Source: Sodaliphilus pleomorphus
Lineage (GTDB): Bacteria > Bacteroidota > Bacteroidia > Bacteroidales > Muribaculaceae
Length of the DNA: 64,000 bases
Direction: 5' to 3'
Assembly: GCF_009676955.1 (NCBI RefSeq)
Contig: NZ_CP045696.1
Coordinates: forward strand, 2,239,001-2,303,000
The notes below the pieces were generated by a model. That model made no database searches. It saw only the letters and a list, made by a program, of their open reading frames with translations, and was not told the DNA's origin. Made by a program: the position numbers and the translations under genes. Positions 10,008 through 18,400 of this stretch are shown here, in pieces (the first letter of the stretch is position 1; the number at the start of each line of letters is the position of its first letter).

Positions 10008-11040
10008 AGTTGCTGATTGCATTGATGACGGCGTCGTTTTCCTGGGGGGTGCCCACGGTGATGCGCAGGCAGCCCAGGCACTGCTCCACACGGTTGCGGT
10101 TGCGCACCACGATGCCCTCGCGGCACAGGTGGGCATAGATGCCGTCGGCGTCGACGGTCTTCACGAGCACAAAGTTGGCGTCGGTGGGGTAGGTCTTCAA
10201 CACTTGCGGCAGCCGGGCCAGCGCGTCGATGAGGCGGCCGCGCTCGGCCAGGATGGCATTGCGCCAGCCGGCCAGCTGGTCGAGCTTCTTGAGGTGCTCG
10301 AGGGCATATTGCTGGGTGAGGCAGTTCACGTTGTAGGGGTATTTCACCTTGTTGAAGAGCTCGACTATGGCTCTTGAGGCAAAGGCCATGCCCAGCCGCA
10401 CGCCGGCGCTTGCCCAGGCCTTGGAGAAGGTGGAGAGCACAATCAGGTTGGGGTGCCGGGCGAGTTTGTGGCGCATGGAGGGCTGCGACGAGAAGTCGGC
10501 ATAGGCTTCGTCGACCACCACGAGGCACCCTGCCTGGTCGAGGATGCGCTCGATGAGCAATGTGTCGATGGCGTTGCCCGTGGGGTTGTTGGGCGAGCAC
10601 AGGAAGATGGCCTTGGTGTGCGGGGTCACGGCGCCGAGCAAGGCCTGGACGTCGAGCGAGAAGTCGGGGCGCAGGGGCACCTTGCGGTAGGCCACGTCGT
10701 TGATGTGGGCGCACACCTCGTACATGCCGTAGCTGGGCGACATGGCCACCACATTGTCGGTCTTGGGCTCGCAAAACACGCGATACACCAGGTCGATGCA
10801 CTCGTCGCTGCCGTTGCCCAAAAAGATGTTGCCGGCCTCCACGCCTTTCACCTGGGCCAGCTTGGCCTTGACCTGGGCTTGCAGGGGGTCGGGATAGCGG
10901 TTGAAGGGAGCGTTGTAGGGGCTCTCGTTGGCGTCGAGCCACACGCTGGCCTGGCCGTGAAACTCGTTGCGGGCGCAACTGTAGGGCTCCAGGGCCTGGA
11001 TGCAGGGCCGCACGAGGCTATTGATGTCAAAATCGGTCAT
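9994..11040 (-). CDS. hisC: Histidinol-phosphate aminotransferase
   Basis: 348 residues, fold-type I PLP aminotransferase. Visible blocks: [56 protein letters not shown] and [19 protein letters not shown], which carries the PLP lysine. It converts imidazole-acetol phosphate to histidinol phosphate. The start is placed at the ATG at 11040 ([15 protein letters not shown]), 40 bp after hisD; an upstream in-frame ATG at 11091 would overlap hisD and adds residues unlike the family. Confidence 0.94.
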   Translation of the reverse strand: MTDFDINSLVRPCIQALEPYSCARNEFHGQASVWLDANESPYNAPFNRYPDPLQAQVKAKLAQVKGVEAGNIFLGNGSDECIDLVYRVFCEPKTDNVVAMSPSYGMYEVCAHINDVAYRKVPLRPDFSLDVQALLGAVTPHTKAIFLCSPNNPTGNAIDTLLIERILDQAGCLVVVDEAYADFSSQPSMRHKLARHPNLIVLSTFSKAWASAGVRLGMAFASRAIVELFNKVKYPYNVNCLTQQYALEHLKKLDQLAGWRNAILAERGRLIDALARLPQVLKTYPTDANFVLVKTVDADGIYAHLCREGIVVRNRNRVEQCLGCLRITVGTPQENDAVINAISNYGNK

Positions 11041-11080
11041 TGCAAAACGCTTTTTTTTTGTATTGATTTGGTTGCATCTC

Positions 11081-12364
11081 TCACTTGTCAAGCCTCACGG
11101 CTACTGCCAGGCGGTGGGCCATGAGGTCTTCGGCCTGGGCCATTGTCTCCACGGTGTGGCCTATGCCTGCGAGGCCTTGCTTGGTGAGGCGCTGGAAGGT
11201 GATCTTCTTGGTGAAACTGTCGAGGTTCACGCCGCTGTAGGCGTGGGCATAGCCGCTGGTGGGCAGGGTGTGGTTGGTGCCGCTGGCATAGTCGCCGGCA
11301 CTCTCGGGCGAGTAGGGGCCCAGAAACACCGAGCCGGCGTTGACCACGCGCCGGGCCAGCGCCTCGCACTCTTCGCAGTTGAGGATGAGGTGCTCGGGGG
11401 CGTAGGCGTTGACGTAGTCGATCACCTCGTCGAGCGTGTGCAGCACGATGATGTGGCTGTGGCCGAGCGACTTCTTTATCATTTCCTGGCGGGGCAGGGT
11501 GGCAAGCAACTCGTCGATGACTTGTGGCAACCTGGATGCCAGGGCCTCGTGGGTGGTGAGCAGGGTCGACTGGCTGTCGGAGCCGTGCTCGGCTTGTGAG
11601 AGGAAGTCGCTGGCCACATAGCGCAGATCGGCGTTGCCGTCGGCCACTACCATCACTTCGCTGGGGCCGGCTGGCATGTCGATGGCCACCTTGTTGTATT
11701 GCGCTTGCATCTTGGCCTCCATCACAAAGCGGTTGCCGGGCCCGAAGATTTTGCTCACACGGGGTATGGTCTCGGTGCCCCAGGCCATGGCGGCTATGGC
11801 TTGAGCGCCGCCGCTCTTGTAGATGCGGGAGATGCCGCACTTGCGGGCGGCATAGAGTATCGCGGCGTTCACCTTGCCGTCGCGGCCGCAGGGGGTGCAC
11901 ATGACCACTTGGGAGCAGCCGGCTATGCGTGCGGGCAGACCCAGCATGAGCACGGTGGAAAAGAGGGGCGAGTTGCCGCCGGGTATGTAGAGACCCACCC
12001 GCGTGATGGGCACTGCGCGCTGGCAGCAGGTGACGCCGGGCGAGGTCTCTACCTCGAGCTCGTGCATGCGTTGCGCTTTGTGAAATGTGGCGATGTTGGC
12101 GGCTGCCTGGTCGATGGCTGCCTTGAGCTCCTGGCTCACCTGGTCGCAGGCCTGCTGCATCTCGGCGGGGCTCACTGCGAGGTCGCCCAGTTGCACGCCG
12201 TCGTATTTCAAGGCCAACTCTCGCAGGGCCTTGTCGCCCTGCTCTCGCACCTGGTCCATGATGCTGGCCACTGTGTCGTGCAACTCCCGGGTCTCGGCCA
12301 CGGCGCGGCGCATGAGCGCGGGCCACTGGCTGCGGTCGGGGTATTTTGTGATTTCTACTGTCAT
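11081..12364 (-). CDS. hisD: Histidinol dehydrogenase
   Basis: 427 residues, the normal family length. Diagnostic blocks: LYIPGGNSPLFSTVLMLGLPA, AKMQAQYNKVAIDMPAGPSEVMVV, QAEHGSDSQSTLLTT (zinc-site region) and YAPEHLILNCEE. It oxidises histidinol to histidine in two NAD-dependent steps. The ATG at 12364 (MTVEITKYPDRSQW) gives the expected N-terminus; the reading frame stays open far upstream inside hisG, but that part is a shadow. It lies 44 bp after hisG. Confidence 0.95.
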   Translation of the reverse strand: MTVEITKYPDRSQWPALMRRAVAETRELHDTVASIMDQVREQGDKALRELALKYDGVQLGDLAVSPAEMQQACDQVSQELKAAIDQAAANIATFHKAQRMHELEVETSPGVTCCQRAVPITRVGLYIPGGNSPLFSTVLMLGLPARIAGCSQVVMCTPCGRDGKVNAAILYAARKCGISRIYKSGGAQAIAAMAWGTETIPRVSKIFGPGNRFVMEAKMQAQYNKVAIDMPAGPSEVMVVADGNADLRYVASDFLSQAEHGSDSQSTLLTTHEALASRLPQVIDELLATLPRQEMIKKSLGHSHIIVLHTLDEVIDYVNAYAPEHLILNCEECEALARRVVNAGSVFLGPYSPESAGDYASGTNHTLPTSGYAHAYSGVNLDSFTKKITFQRLTKQGLAGIGHTVETMAQAEDLMAHRLAVAVRLDK

Positions 12365-12408
12365 GATTCTGTCTTGTGTTTGGTTGTTGATTTCTTGTAG
12401 TATTTGAA

Positions 12409-13263
12409 CTATGGCACCATTTCCTCGATGTTGAGCACGAGGATGCCCTCGGCACCCACGGCCTTGAGGGCGTTGATGCTGGTCCACAGGGTTTTCTCCT
12501 CGATGACCGAGTGCACCGAGCACCAGTTGTCGTCGGCCAGGGGCAGCACGGTGGGACTCTTGATGCCCGGCAGGATGGCGAGCACGGCCTTGAGCCGGCT
12601 CTTGGGCACGTTCATGAGCACATATTTTCTGGTCTCGGCGGTCTTTACGGCCTCGATGCGGAAGAGCAGTTCGTCGAGCGCGTTTTGCTTCTCGTCGTCG
12701 AGCTGCCTGTCGCTGCCTATGAGCACGGCCTCGCTGGGCAGCACCACCTCCACCTCCTTGAGGTTGTTGCTCACCAGGGTGCCGCCGCTCGAGACGATGT
12801 CGAATATGGCATCGCTCAGGCCAATGCCGGGGGCAATCTCCACCGAACCGCTGATGACGTGTATGTCGGCGTCGAGGTTGTTTTTCTTCAAGTAGCTGGC
12901 CAGTATCCTGGGGTAGCTGGTGGCTATCTTCTTGCCGTTGAACCACGCCGGGCCGTTGTAGTCGGCGTCTTTGGGTATGGCCAGCGACAGGCGGCAGCGG
13001 CTGAAGCCCAGCTTGCGCAGCATGTTGACTCGCTGGTGCTTCTCGAGCACCTCGTTGAGCCCCACGATGCCTATGTCGGCCGTGCCGGTGGCCACCGAGT
13101 CGGGGATGTCGTCGTCGCGCAGAAAGAGCAGCTCGACGGGAAAGTTCTTTGACGGCACAAGCAGCGTGCGTTTCACAGCCACGAGCTTGATGCCGGCGGC
13201 CTTGAGCAGCTCCATCGTCTCATCGTAGAGACGGCCTTTGGATTGTACAGCGATGCGTAACAT
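12409..13263 (-). CDS. hisG: ATP phosphoribosyltransferase, long form
   Basis: 284 residues; the start MLRIAVQSKGRLYDETMELL at 13263 fits HisG. Other blocks: ADIGIVGLNEVLEKH and IFDIVSSGGTLVSNNL (PRPP-binding loop), followed by a C-terminal ~80-residue domain ending EKTLWTSINALKAVGAEGILVLNIEEM. That domain is the ferredoxin-like regulatory domain of the long, hexameric HisG, which binds histidine for feedback inhibition. First step of histidine synthesis. It is the first structural gene after the leader peptide and attenuator hairpin, so the operon appears controlled both by transcription and by enzyme feedback. Confidence 0.95.
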   Translation of the reverse strand: MLRIAVQSKGRLYDETMELLKAAGIKLVAVKRTLLVPSKNFPVELLFLRDDDIPDSVATGTADIGIVGLNEVLEKHQRVNMLRKLGFSRCRLSLAIPKDADYNGPAWFNGKKIATSYPRILASYLKKNNLDADIHVISGSVEIAPGIGLSDAIFDIVSSGGTLVSNNLKEVEVVLPSEAVLIGSDRQLDDEKQNALDELLFRIEAVKTAETRKYVLMNVPKSRLKAVLAILPGIKSPTVLPLADDNWCSVHSVIEEKTLWTSINALKAVGAEGILVLNIEEMVP

Positions 13264-13334
13264 TTTTTGTGTGTTGTGTGTGTGATAATATTTAGTCTTA
13301 TTCTTATTGCAAAATGTGGTTGCAACTGCCCTAT

Positions 13335-13376
13335 AAAAAATCAACCGACCTGCCTGAGCATTCTCAGAAAAGTCGG
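13335..13376 (-). terminator. Attenuator terminator of the his operon
   Basis: Two nested stems on the minus strand: CCGAC/GTCGG (13372-13376 with 13345-13349) and CTGAG/CTCAG (13363-13367 with 13354-13358), followed by six T (13335-13340). It sits between the His-rich leader peptide and hisG, so read-through would be needed to express hisGDCB. The region in between also contains a possible UGGUU/GACCA stem at the end of the leader-peptide gene. I could not settle on a single antiterminator pairing by eye. Confidence 0.75.
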
Positions 13377-13405
13377 CTTCACTCGTTTTTAAACGCTTTG
13401 TGGTC

Positions 13406-13492
13406 TCATCGCCTCGTCGAGCAACAACCATACCTGGCCTTCCTGTGGGGAATGCTGCTATGGTGATGATGATGACGGTGTGTGTAAACCAT
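13406..13492 (-). CDS. hisL: his operon leader peptide, 28 residues, His-rich
   Basis: A short gene beginning with ATG at 13492, about 16 nt after the predicted transcription start, and ending TGA at 13406. The peptide starts MVYTHRHHHHHSS and has His at positions 5, 7-11 and 16: seven His codons in 28, five consecutive. A ribosome short of charged tRNA-His would stall in this run. The gene is followed by a Rho-independent hairpin and then hisG. This arrangement is the classic amino-acid attenuator known best from enterobacterial his operons. It is far shorter than normal gene-calling limits. Confidence 0.85.
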   Translation of the reverse strand: MVYTHRHHHHHSSIPHRKARYGCCSTRR

Positions 13493-13515
13493 ATCGATTG
13501 TATCTATTTCGGTTG

Positions 13516-13547
13516 CAAAGGTAAACACAATTTTCTGAAATCGCAAC
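13516..13547 (-). promoter_or_regulatory. his operon promoter
   Basis: On minus: GTTG (13544-13547), 20 bases, then TACCTTTG (13516-13523), a perfect TAnnTTTG -7 box. Transcription would start near 13509, leaving a very short 5' leader before the hisL ATG at 13492. Confidence 0.75.
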
Positions 13548-13595
13548 ACTTTTGTTTGTGTAGTTTAGGTCGTGCTGGCCTCACAGTGGCGCTTG

Positions 13596-14054
13596 CTACA
13601 GGCGGAAGGCGATGGGCAGAATGCAACGCACGTTGACCTTGCTGCTGCGCACGCGGCCGGCCTCCCAGCGCGGCATCTTCTTGATCACGCGCATGGCCTC
13701 TTGGTCGAAGGCGGCATAGCCCGAACTGCGTATCACCTGGATGTGGCTCACTCGCCCGTCGGTGCCTATGATGAAGCTGCACAGCACGCGGCCTTGCTGG
13801 TGGTGCACATACTCGTTGTAGGGGTACTCGCGCGTGTTGTTGATGTAGTTGACCAGCCCGCGCTCGCCGCCAGGAAACTCTGGCTGCACGTCGACTTGCT
13901 CAAACTCGTAGAATTCTATGTACTGCAGGCGTTCGGGAGACATGGGATTGACCTGCCCCACACGTCGTGCGTTCCGTTGTGCGTCGGCTGCAAGCGGAAT
14001 CATCATAAACAATGAGAGGAATATTAACAGATCGATGCGTAATGCTTTTTCCAT
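13596..14054 (-). CDS. Secreted TonB C-terminal-domain protein
   Basis: 152 residues. Signal peptide (LLIFLSLFMMIPLAADA), a short linker, then a TonB_C fold: QPEFPGGERGLVNYINNTREYP, QGRVLCSFIIGTDGRVSHIQVIRSSGYAAFDQEAMRVIKKMPRWEAGR. These are the hallmark blocks of the TonB C-terminal domain. It lacks the N-terminal membrane anchor and Pro-rich spacer of true TonB, so it is one of the stand-alone periplasmic TonB_C proteins common in Bacteroidales, function unknown. The ATG at 14054 is preceded by a GAAGGTGA ribosome-binding sequence; an in-frame start 99 bp upstream looks spurious. Confidence 0.8.
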   Translation of the reverse strand: MEKALRIDLLIFLSLFMMIPLAADAQRNARRVGQVNPMSPERLQYIEFYEFEQVDVQPEFPGGERGLVNYINNTREYPYNEYVHHQQGRVLCSFIIGTDGRVSHIQVIRSSGYAAFDQEAMRVIKKMPRWEAGRVRSSKVNVRCILPIAFRL

Positions 14055-14123
14055 ATATATCACCTTCGTTCTTGCTACGCCGTGTCGGGGTGTGACGCGT
14101 GTAGTAATGACCAAATTCAGGTA

Positions 14124-14153
14124 CAAATATAATTGTGAATTTTTTATTGTCAA
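14124..14153 (-). promoter_or_regulatory. Promoter of the TonB_C-domain gene
   Basis: On minus: TTG (14151-14153), 19 bases, then TATATTTG (14124-14131), matching the Bacteroidota promoter pattern about 70 bp upstream of the ATG at 14054. Confidence 0.6.
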
Positions 14154-14296
14154 TGATTTTTGCCCCCAATTTGAAAATGATTAATATTGTTTCATTTATT
14201 TTTACAGATTGCACTCCCACGGGCAAATGTTGTAAAAAAGTTTTAAACCATCATACTATTGCAGGGGGCTTTTGCGTTTATTAATCACAAAGGAAT

Positions 14297-14321
14297 CGTG
14301 GCTGCATGGCCACGCCTTTTT
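14297..14321 (+). terminator. Orphan hairpin with T-tract in divergent region
   Basis: CGTGGC/GCCACG (14297-14314) followed by CCTTTTT reads as a terminator on plus, but no plus-strand gene precedes it. The flanking stretch 14055-14420 also holds TTCAAC/GTTGAA (about 14330-14352). Possibly a small untranslated RNA or a remnant; nothing else was seen in this 366-bp gap. Confidence 0.35.
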
Positions 14322-14420
14322 CGGGTGTTTCAACACACACACACTGTTGAAGCACAATTGTTGCACTTTGGGCTTGCCCGTTGGGGGGCTGGCTTATGAA
14401 AATTGGGTAAAAATATAATA

Positions 14421-15449
14421 ATGAGAATCTACTCCCGTCGCACAGTGGCCCTTGTCATCGCTCTTGCCGCCCTCGTTGCAGCCAGGGCCGACTCGGGCAC
14501 CACGGCCTACGACTTTCTCAAGGTCACTCCCTCGAGCCATGTCTATGGCTTGGGCGGTCACAATATCACAATCATCGACGACGACATCAACCTGGTCGAG
14601 CAGAACCCGGCCTTGCTGGGCCCTGAATTTGACCACCAGGTGGGCCTCAACTACATGAAATACATTGGGTCGACCAATTTCATGGGCGCCCGCTACGGCC
14701 AGGGCATCGACGAGCACAGCGCCTTTGCGGCCGGCATTCAGTACTACGGCTACGGCAATCTCGACGGCTACGACGAGACGGGCACCCCCACGGGCACCTT
14801 CAGTGCCAGCGACATCAGCTTCTCGCTCACCTACTCGCACGACATCGCCGCCAACCTGCGCGGTGGCATCACACTCAAGTATCTCTATTCCAAGTATGAC
14901 GAGTACACCGCCGGCGCCATCGCCGCCGACCTGGGCATCAACTACTACAACCCCGACAACGACTTGTCGCTCTCGGCAGTGGTGAGCAACTTGGGCGGCC
15001 AGGTGAAGAAGTTCAACGACAAGAAGGACAATCTGCCTTGGGACGTGCAGCTGGGCTACTCGCAGCTGCTGGGCTCGTCGCCCTTCCGCCTCTCGATCAC
15101 GGCCTGGAACCTGCGCAAGTGGCACTTGCCCTACTATGAGCCTGCCGACAAGAACAATGCCAGCAGCGACCTGGTGAAGAAGGACAAGTTTGGCAGCAAC
15201 CTCCTGCGCCACTTGGTGTTCGGCCTGGAATTTCTGCCGCAGGACAACATGTACATCGGTTTGGGCTACAACTACAAGGTGCGCACCGACATGAGCACCT
15301 ACAATCGCAATTTCCTCTCAGGTCTGTCGATAGGAGCCGGCCTCAAGGTGAAGTCGTTCGGGTTCGGCGTGGCCCTGGCACAGCCCCACACTGGCGCCAC
15401 CACCTTCATGTTCAACCTCACCACCTCGATAGGCGAGCTGCTGAAATAG
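14421..15449 (+). CDS. porQ: Type IX secretion system protein PorQ
   Basis: 342 residues with a signal peptide and an outer-membrane beta-barrel pattern. Blocks typical of PorQ: TAYDFLKVTPSSHVYGLGG, ITIIDDDINLVEQNPALLGPE, FAAGIQYYGYGNLDGYDETG, TFSASDISFSLTYSHDI, LKYLYSKYDEYTAGAIAADLG and SPFRLSITAWNLRKW. PorQ is an outer-membrane component of the type IX (Por) secretion system, needed in Porphyromonas for secretion and modification of cargo bearing C-terminal sorting domains. The ATG at 14421 is preferred over an upstream TTG. Single gene; the rest of the T9SS is not nearby. Confidence 0.87.
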   Translation: MRIYSRRTVALVIALAALVAARADSGTTAYDFLKVTPSSHVYGLGGHNITIIDDDINLVEQNPALLGPEFDHQVGLNYMKYIGSTNFMGARYGQGIDEHSAFAAGIQYYGYGNLDGYDETGTPTGTFSASDISFSLTYSHDIAANLRGGITLKYLYSKYDEYTAGAIAADLGINYYNPDNDLSLSAVVSNLGGQVKKFNDKKDNLPWDVQLGYSQLLGSSPFRLSITAWNLRKWHLPYYEPADKNNASSDLVKKDKFGSNLLRHLVFGLEFLPQDNMYIGLGYNYKVRTDMSTYNRNFLSGLSIGAGLKVKSFGFGVALAQPHTGATTFMFNLTTSIGELLK

Positions 15450-15482
15450 CCGCCACTCGCGCATCAGGGCATGCAATGCAAC

Positions 15483-15523
15483 AGCTGCGCCTCTTGAGCT
15501 CTCAGGGCTCATGAGGCGCAGCT
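15483..15523. terminator. Bidirectional hairpin between porQ and aqpZ
   Basis: AGCTGCGCCTC (15483-15493) and GAGGCGCAGCT (15513-15523) are perfect 11-bp inverted copies with further GAGC/GGCTC pairing inside. It lies between convergent genes and so probably ends both transcripts, though it has no clear T-tract. Confidence 0.55.
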
Positions 15524-15559
15524 AAGGGATGTGTGAGAGGTGGGCGCTGTCGTTAGCCC

Positions 15560-16246
15560 TTAGGCCTTGCCGGCCTTGGGCTCAATAGCTTTCCATATCG
15601 CAGCTGCCAGGGCGCCGCCCACCAGCGGGGCAACGATGAAGATCCACAGCTGGCTCAGAGCAGCGCCGCCTTGAAACAGGGCAGGGCCCAGCGAGCGAGC
15701 GGGGTTCACACTGGTGCCCGTGTAGTGGATGCCCACCAGGTGAATGAGTGTGAGGCTCAAGCCTATGGCCAAGCCGGCAAAGTTGTTGGTGGCTCCGTTG
15801 GTCTTGGCTGTGGCACCCAGCACCACAAGCACAAAGAGCGTGGTGAGCACGGCCTCGACCAGGAAACCGGCGCCCAGCGGCACACCGTCGGCACAGGCAT
15901 TGGCCCCTGTGGTCGTGCCCAGTATCGAGCCCGAAGTGGCCGTTGTGATGGCATAGAGCACGGCTGCTGCCAGAATGCCGCCTATGAACTGGCCCACCCA
16001 GTAGCCCACGGCGTCTTTCACACTCATGCGGCCGCTGCACAGCACGCCCAGCGTGATGGCAGGATTGATGTGGCAGCCGCTTATGCCGCCTATCGTGTAG
16101 GCCATGGCCACCACAGTGAGGCCAAAGGCCAGGGCTGTGCCCACTACCGATGCGCTGTCGACGCCGCAGTTAAGGCTCACGGCAGCTCCGCAGCCCAGAA
16201 ATGTGAGTACAAATGTGCCCACAAGTTCAGCTAAATACTTCTTCAT
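15560..16246 (-). CDS. aqpZ: Aquaporin Z-type water channel
   Basis: 228 residues, six hydrophobic segments and the two half-helix NPA boxes: SGCHINPAITLGVLC near residue 62 and TGTSVNPARSLGPAL near residue 185, where NPAR supplies the selectivity-filter Arg. GGVxGxxINPA spacing and total length fit the AqpZ branch of the MIP family rather than the longer GlpF. Inner-membrane water movement. It has its own promoter and ends at a shared hairpin with porQ. Confidence 0.92.
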   Translation of the reverse strand: MKKYLAELVGTFVLTFLGCGAAVSLNCGVDSASVVGTALAFGLTVVAMAYTIGGISGCHINPAITLGVLCSGRMSVKDAVGYWVGQFIGGILAAAVLYAITTATSGSILGTTTGANACADGVPLGAGFLVEAVLTTLFVLVVLGATAKTNGATNNFAGLAIGLSLTLIHLVGIHYTGTSVNPARSLGPALFQGGAALSQLWIFIVAPLVGGALAAAIWKAIEPKAGKA

Positions 16247-16298
16247 TGTCGTAACTGTTTTTTTTTGAGTTAATGATTTCAGTTTTTTGCAATGTACT

Positions 16299-16384
16299 GT
16301 CGCCTCCCGCCTGCGTCTTGCAGGCGACGAGGTGGCGGTAGCAATGTGATAAGCAAAACTAAGGAAATATTTTGTTTTTTCAAA
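16299..16384 (-). promoter_or_regulatory. aqpZ promoter and 5'-leader hairpin
   Basis: On minus: TTTG (16381-16384), 19 bases, TAGTTTTG (16354-16361), a full Bacteroidota promoter. The leader, about 100 nt, then contains a stable hairpin built on GCCTGC/GCAGGC with flanking CGCC/GGCG pairing (16299-16338). Whether the hairpin regulates aqpZ is unknown. Confidence 0.6.
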
Positions 16385-16405
16385 ATTTTAAGGCCACATT
16401 GTGAC

Positions 16406-16894
16406 TTATTGCAAGTTGGCAGCCTCCAGCCCCACCATCCATGAGTCCTGGTTGTCCTCGCTCAGAGCCAGCCGCAGGCTCATGCCGGCTGCCTGGGCAT
16501 GGTAGCACCCGTTGTCATATTGCAGCTGCGTGCCATAGCGCCGCTCCAGGTCGGCCGCCAGCTCGCGGGCCAGGTCGTTGGCCTCTTGCAGGGTGCCTGC
16601 ATGGCGATAGAGCTGCACCCTCGCGAGCCGCCCGCCCTCGAAGCTCATCATGCCCTCGTCGTATTGCCATCCGGCATACATGGGCTTGATGAGCACAATG
16701 TTGCCCGTCGAGTCGGTCTCGTGGGCAACGCCCTCCTTGCCTATTGTGATCTCGGCCTCACTCGCGCTGGCCACCCCCATCTCGCAGCCCATGAAGTCGC
16801 GTGGCTTGGGGTCGTTGCCGCCCCAGCCTGCTGCAGCCGCGGTCGCCACGGCCACAAGCACCAGGGTAAGGGTGATAAATACTCTTTGCATCAT
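16406..16894 (-). CDS. Small secreted protein of unknown function
   Basis: 162 residues from the ATG at 16894 (MMQRVFITLTLVLVAVATAAAA signal peptide). The mature part has one plausible alpha/beta domain (DFMGCEMGVASASEAEITIG, GRLARVQLYRHAGTLQEANDLARELAADLERRYGT). I do not recognise the family. The start at 16954 would place a non-signal segment in front, so the internal start is preferred. It stands alone between aqpZ and the LRR gene; 16895-17195 contains only a hairpin. Confidence 0.65.
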   Translation of the reverse strand: MMQRVFITLTLVLVAVATAAAAGWGGNDPKPRDFMGCEMGVASASEAEITIGKEGVAHETDSTGNIVLIKPMYAGWQYDEGMMSFEGGRLARVQLYRHAGTLQEANDLARELAADLERRYGTQLQYDNGCYHAQAAGMSLRLALSEDNQDSWMVGLEAANLQ

Positions 16895-17129
16895 TTTTCT
16901 TGCGGTAGTTGCTTTATTGCACTCCAAATATAGCAATAATGCAGCACATGGCAAAATCCCTCCCGCCGTGCACGCGCCCTGTAGAGTTAAGTGGCAAGTG
17001 CAAAATTAGCTAATCTTTCCGAAGAACTCAATTTTGGGAGTTGAATCGCCCACCACAATACAACCCGAGACCATGGAAGTAACACCCAAACAGTGATATG
17101 TGATTATGTCTCTGCGGTGAAACAACGCA

Positions 17130-17165
17130 ATCGGCAGAGTTCCATTGTGGTGGAACCCTGCCGAT
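17130..17165 (-). terminator. Hairpin after LRR gene
   Basis: ATCGGCAG (17130-17137) and CTGCCGAT (17158-17165) with inner GTTCC/GGAAC form a long stem just past the stop of the LRR gene. No clear T-tract follows. Nothing else was seen in 16955-17195. Confidence 0.5.
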
Positions 17166-17195
17166 AGTCGTCGCGGTGGTGGTTGCCCGATGTGG

Positions 17196-17921
17196 TTACT
17201 TCATCACCTTGGCGCTCTTGCCGCCTTGATGCACGATGTAGATGCCGGCAGGCAGACCCTCCAGTCTGTCGCCCATCTTCACGCCATTCATGTTATACAC
17301 ATTCATGGGCAGTGTGTGGTCCAACTCATCGACGCGCACTTCCTCAATGCCGTCAGTCTCGGTAAGGTCGGCCTTGATATTGTAGAAATCCTTCCACTGG
17401 CTCGCCGTCTGGTATGCACTCAGATGTTTGGGCAGCACATGCAGGGTCCCGTCTTTGGGCACAATATAAAAGACATCGCTGCCCATACTGACCTTCGCCG
17501 GATTGGGATAGGCATCAATCCTCTTCAAGCCGCTGCAACCGAAGAACGCCCCCACGCCGATGGAGGTGACGGAGCCCGGGATGGTGACGCTCGTCAGGCC
17601 GGTGCAATTGGAGAACGCCCACACGCTGATGGAGGTGACAGAGCCCGGGATGGTGACGCTCGTCAAGCCAGAGCAATATTCGAAGGCACTCCTGCCGATG
17701 GAGGTGACGGGAAATGAGATACCACCAAAAGTGACCGACTCGGGGATGGTGAGGTCGCCTGTTGGCTTACTGCCTAACGGATAGCCCACTACCGTAACAG
17801 TTGTGTTGTCGTTATTGACGCTGTAGCGCACGCCATCAACCGTAAATTCGATGGCCGAGGCACTAATGCAGTTGGCAATAAATATAGCCAAAACGAATAA
17901 AATTTTGTGGAATGATTTCAT
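17196..17921 (-). CDS. BspA-type leucine-rich-repeat secreted protein
   Basis: 241 residues: signal peptide (LFVLAIFIANCISASA), three LRR_5 (BspA/TpLRR) repeats of 23 residues (AFEYCSGLTSVTIPGSVTSI, AFSNCTGLTSVTIPGSVTSI, AFFGCSGLKRIDAY), then a C-terminal tail containing MNVYNMNGVKMG and LPAGIYIVHQGGKSAKVMK. The tail resembles the type A sorting signals of type IX secretion substrates, and a porQ gene is 2.5 kb away. BspA-like proteins mediate adhesion. The very low repeat number suggests a contracted allele. The repeats are nearly identical at DNA level and prone to slippage. Confidence 0.8.
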   Translation of the reverse strand: MKSFHKILFVLAIFIANCISASAIEFTVDGVRYSVNNDNTTVTVVGYPLGSKPTGDLTIPESVTFGGISFPVTSIGRSAFEYCSGLTSVTIPGSVTSISVWAFSNCTGLTSVTIPGSVTSIGVGAFFGCSGLKRIDAYPNPAKVSMGSDVFYIVPKDGTLHVLPKHLSAYQTASQWKDFYNIKADLTETDGIEEVRVDELDHTLPMNVYNMNGVKMGDRLEGLPAGIYIVHQGGKSAKVMK

Positions 17922-17923
17922 AT

Positions 17924-18349
17924 TTAGAAAATAGTATATGTGTATTTAAAAACAGGAGTTACATTCGAGCCATTATTCAACTGGCCGATATTGGCTTTTG
18001 TCCACGGTCGGATTGGATGCTGTCCTCTAAGCACAATGTCGGGGCGTCCCTTGGCGGTGGCGGTTTGATTGTTTAACCAGTTCTTGACGCGCCATGTTAT
18101 GCCATGGCACAAACTGAAGTTATGGGTATTCAAATACTTGTGGGTATTTGTTGGGAACATTGATACAGGGAGCATATACTCCAGATACACATTGCTGTAA
18201 CAACCGGTGTTCAGTAAGAACTGGGCAATGCGCAATTGCAACTCTCTTTCATTCAAAATCAATTGTTGATGTTGAGAAAGGAAAGACCTCAAGTCGGTTT
18301 CTACCTGTTGCAAAATACTTGGTTTAGATGGTTTTTTAGCCATAAGCAA
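17924..18349 (-). CDS. Hypothetical protein, probably a C-terminally truncated remnant
   Basis: 141 residues. The N-terminal 60 residues (SFLSQHQQLILNERELQLRIAQFLLNTGCYSNVYLEYMLPVS) resemble a Bacteroidales family in which NER-LQ--LA--L precedes a VEY-P strand and a nuclease-like LKYK motif; here that later motif is absent. The GRPDIVLRG block in the C-terminal half could be the remnant of a PD-(D/E)xK core. The stop lies 3 bp before the LRR gene start. Possibly degraded; function unknown. Confidence 0.45.
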   Translation of the reverse strand: MLMAKKPSKPSILQQVETDLRSFLSQHQQLILNERELQLRIAQFLLNTGCYSNVYLEYMLPVSMFPTNTHKYLNTHNFSLCHGITWRVKNWLNNQTATAKGRPDIVLRGQHPIRPWTKANIGQLNNGSNVTPVFKYTYTIF

Positions 18350-18400
18350 TCAGTAATTTCACGTCGCCATGCAGCCCGAGTGGTGGTGGTATACACGAAG

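Noticed and set aside
12409..13431. Longer hisG start at 13431
   Set aside because: It would translate through the attenuator hairpin and add residues foreign to HisG; ATG 13263 begins MLRIAVQSKGR as expected.
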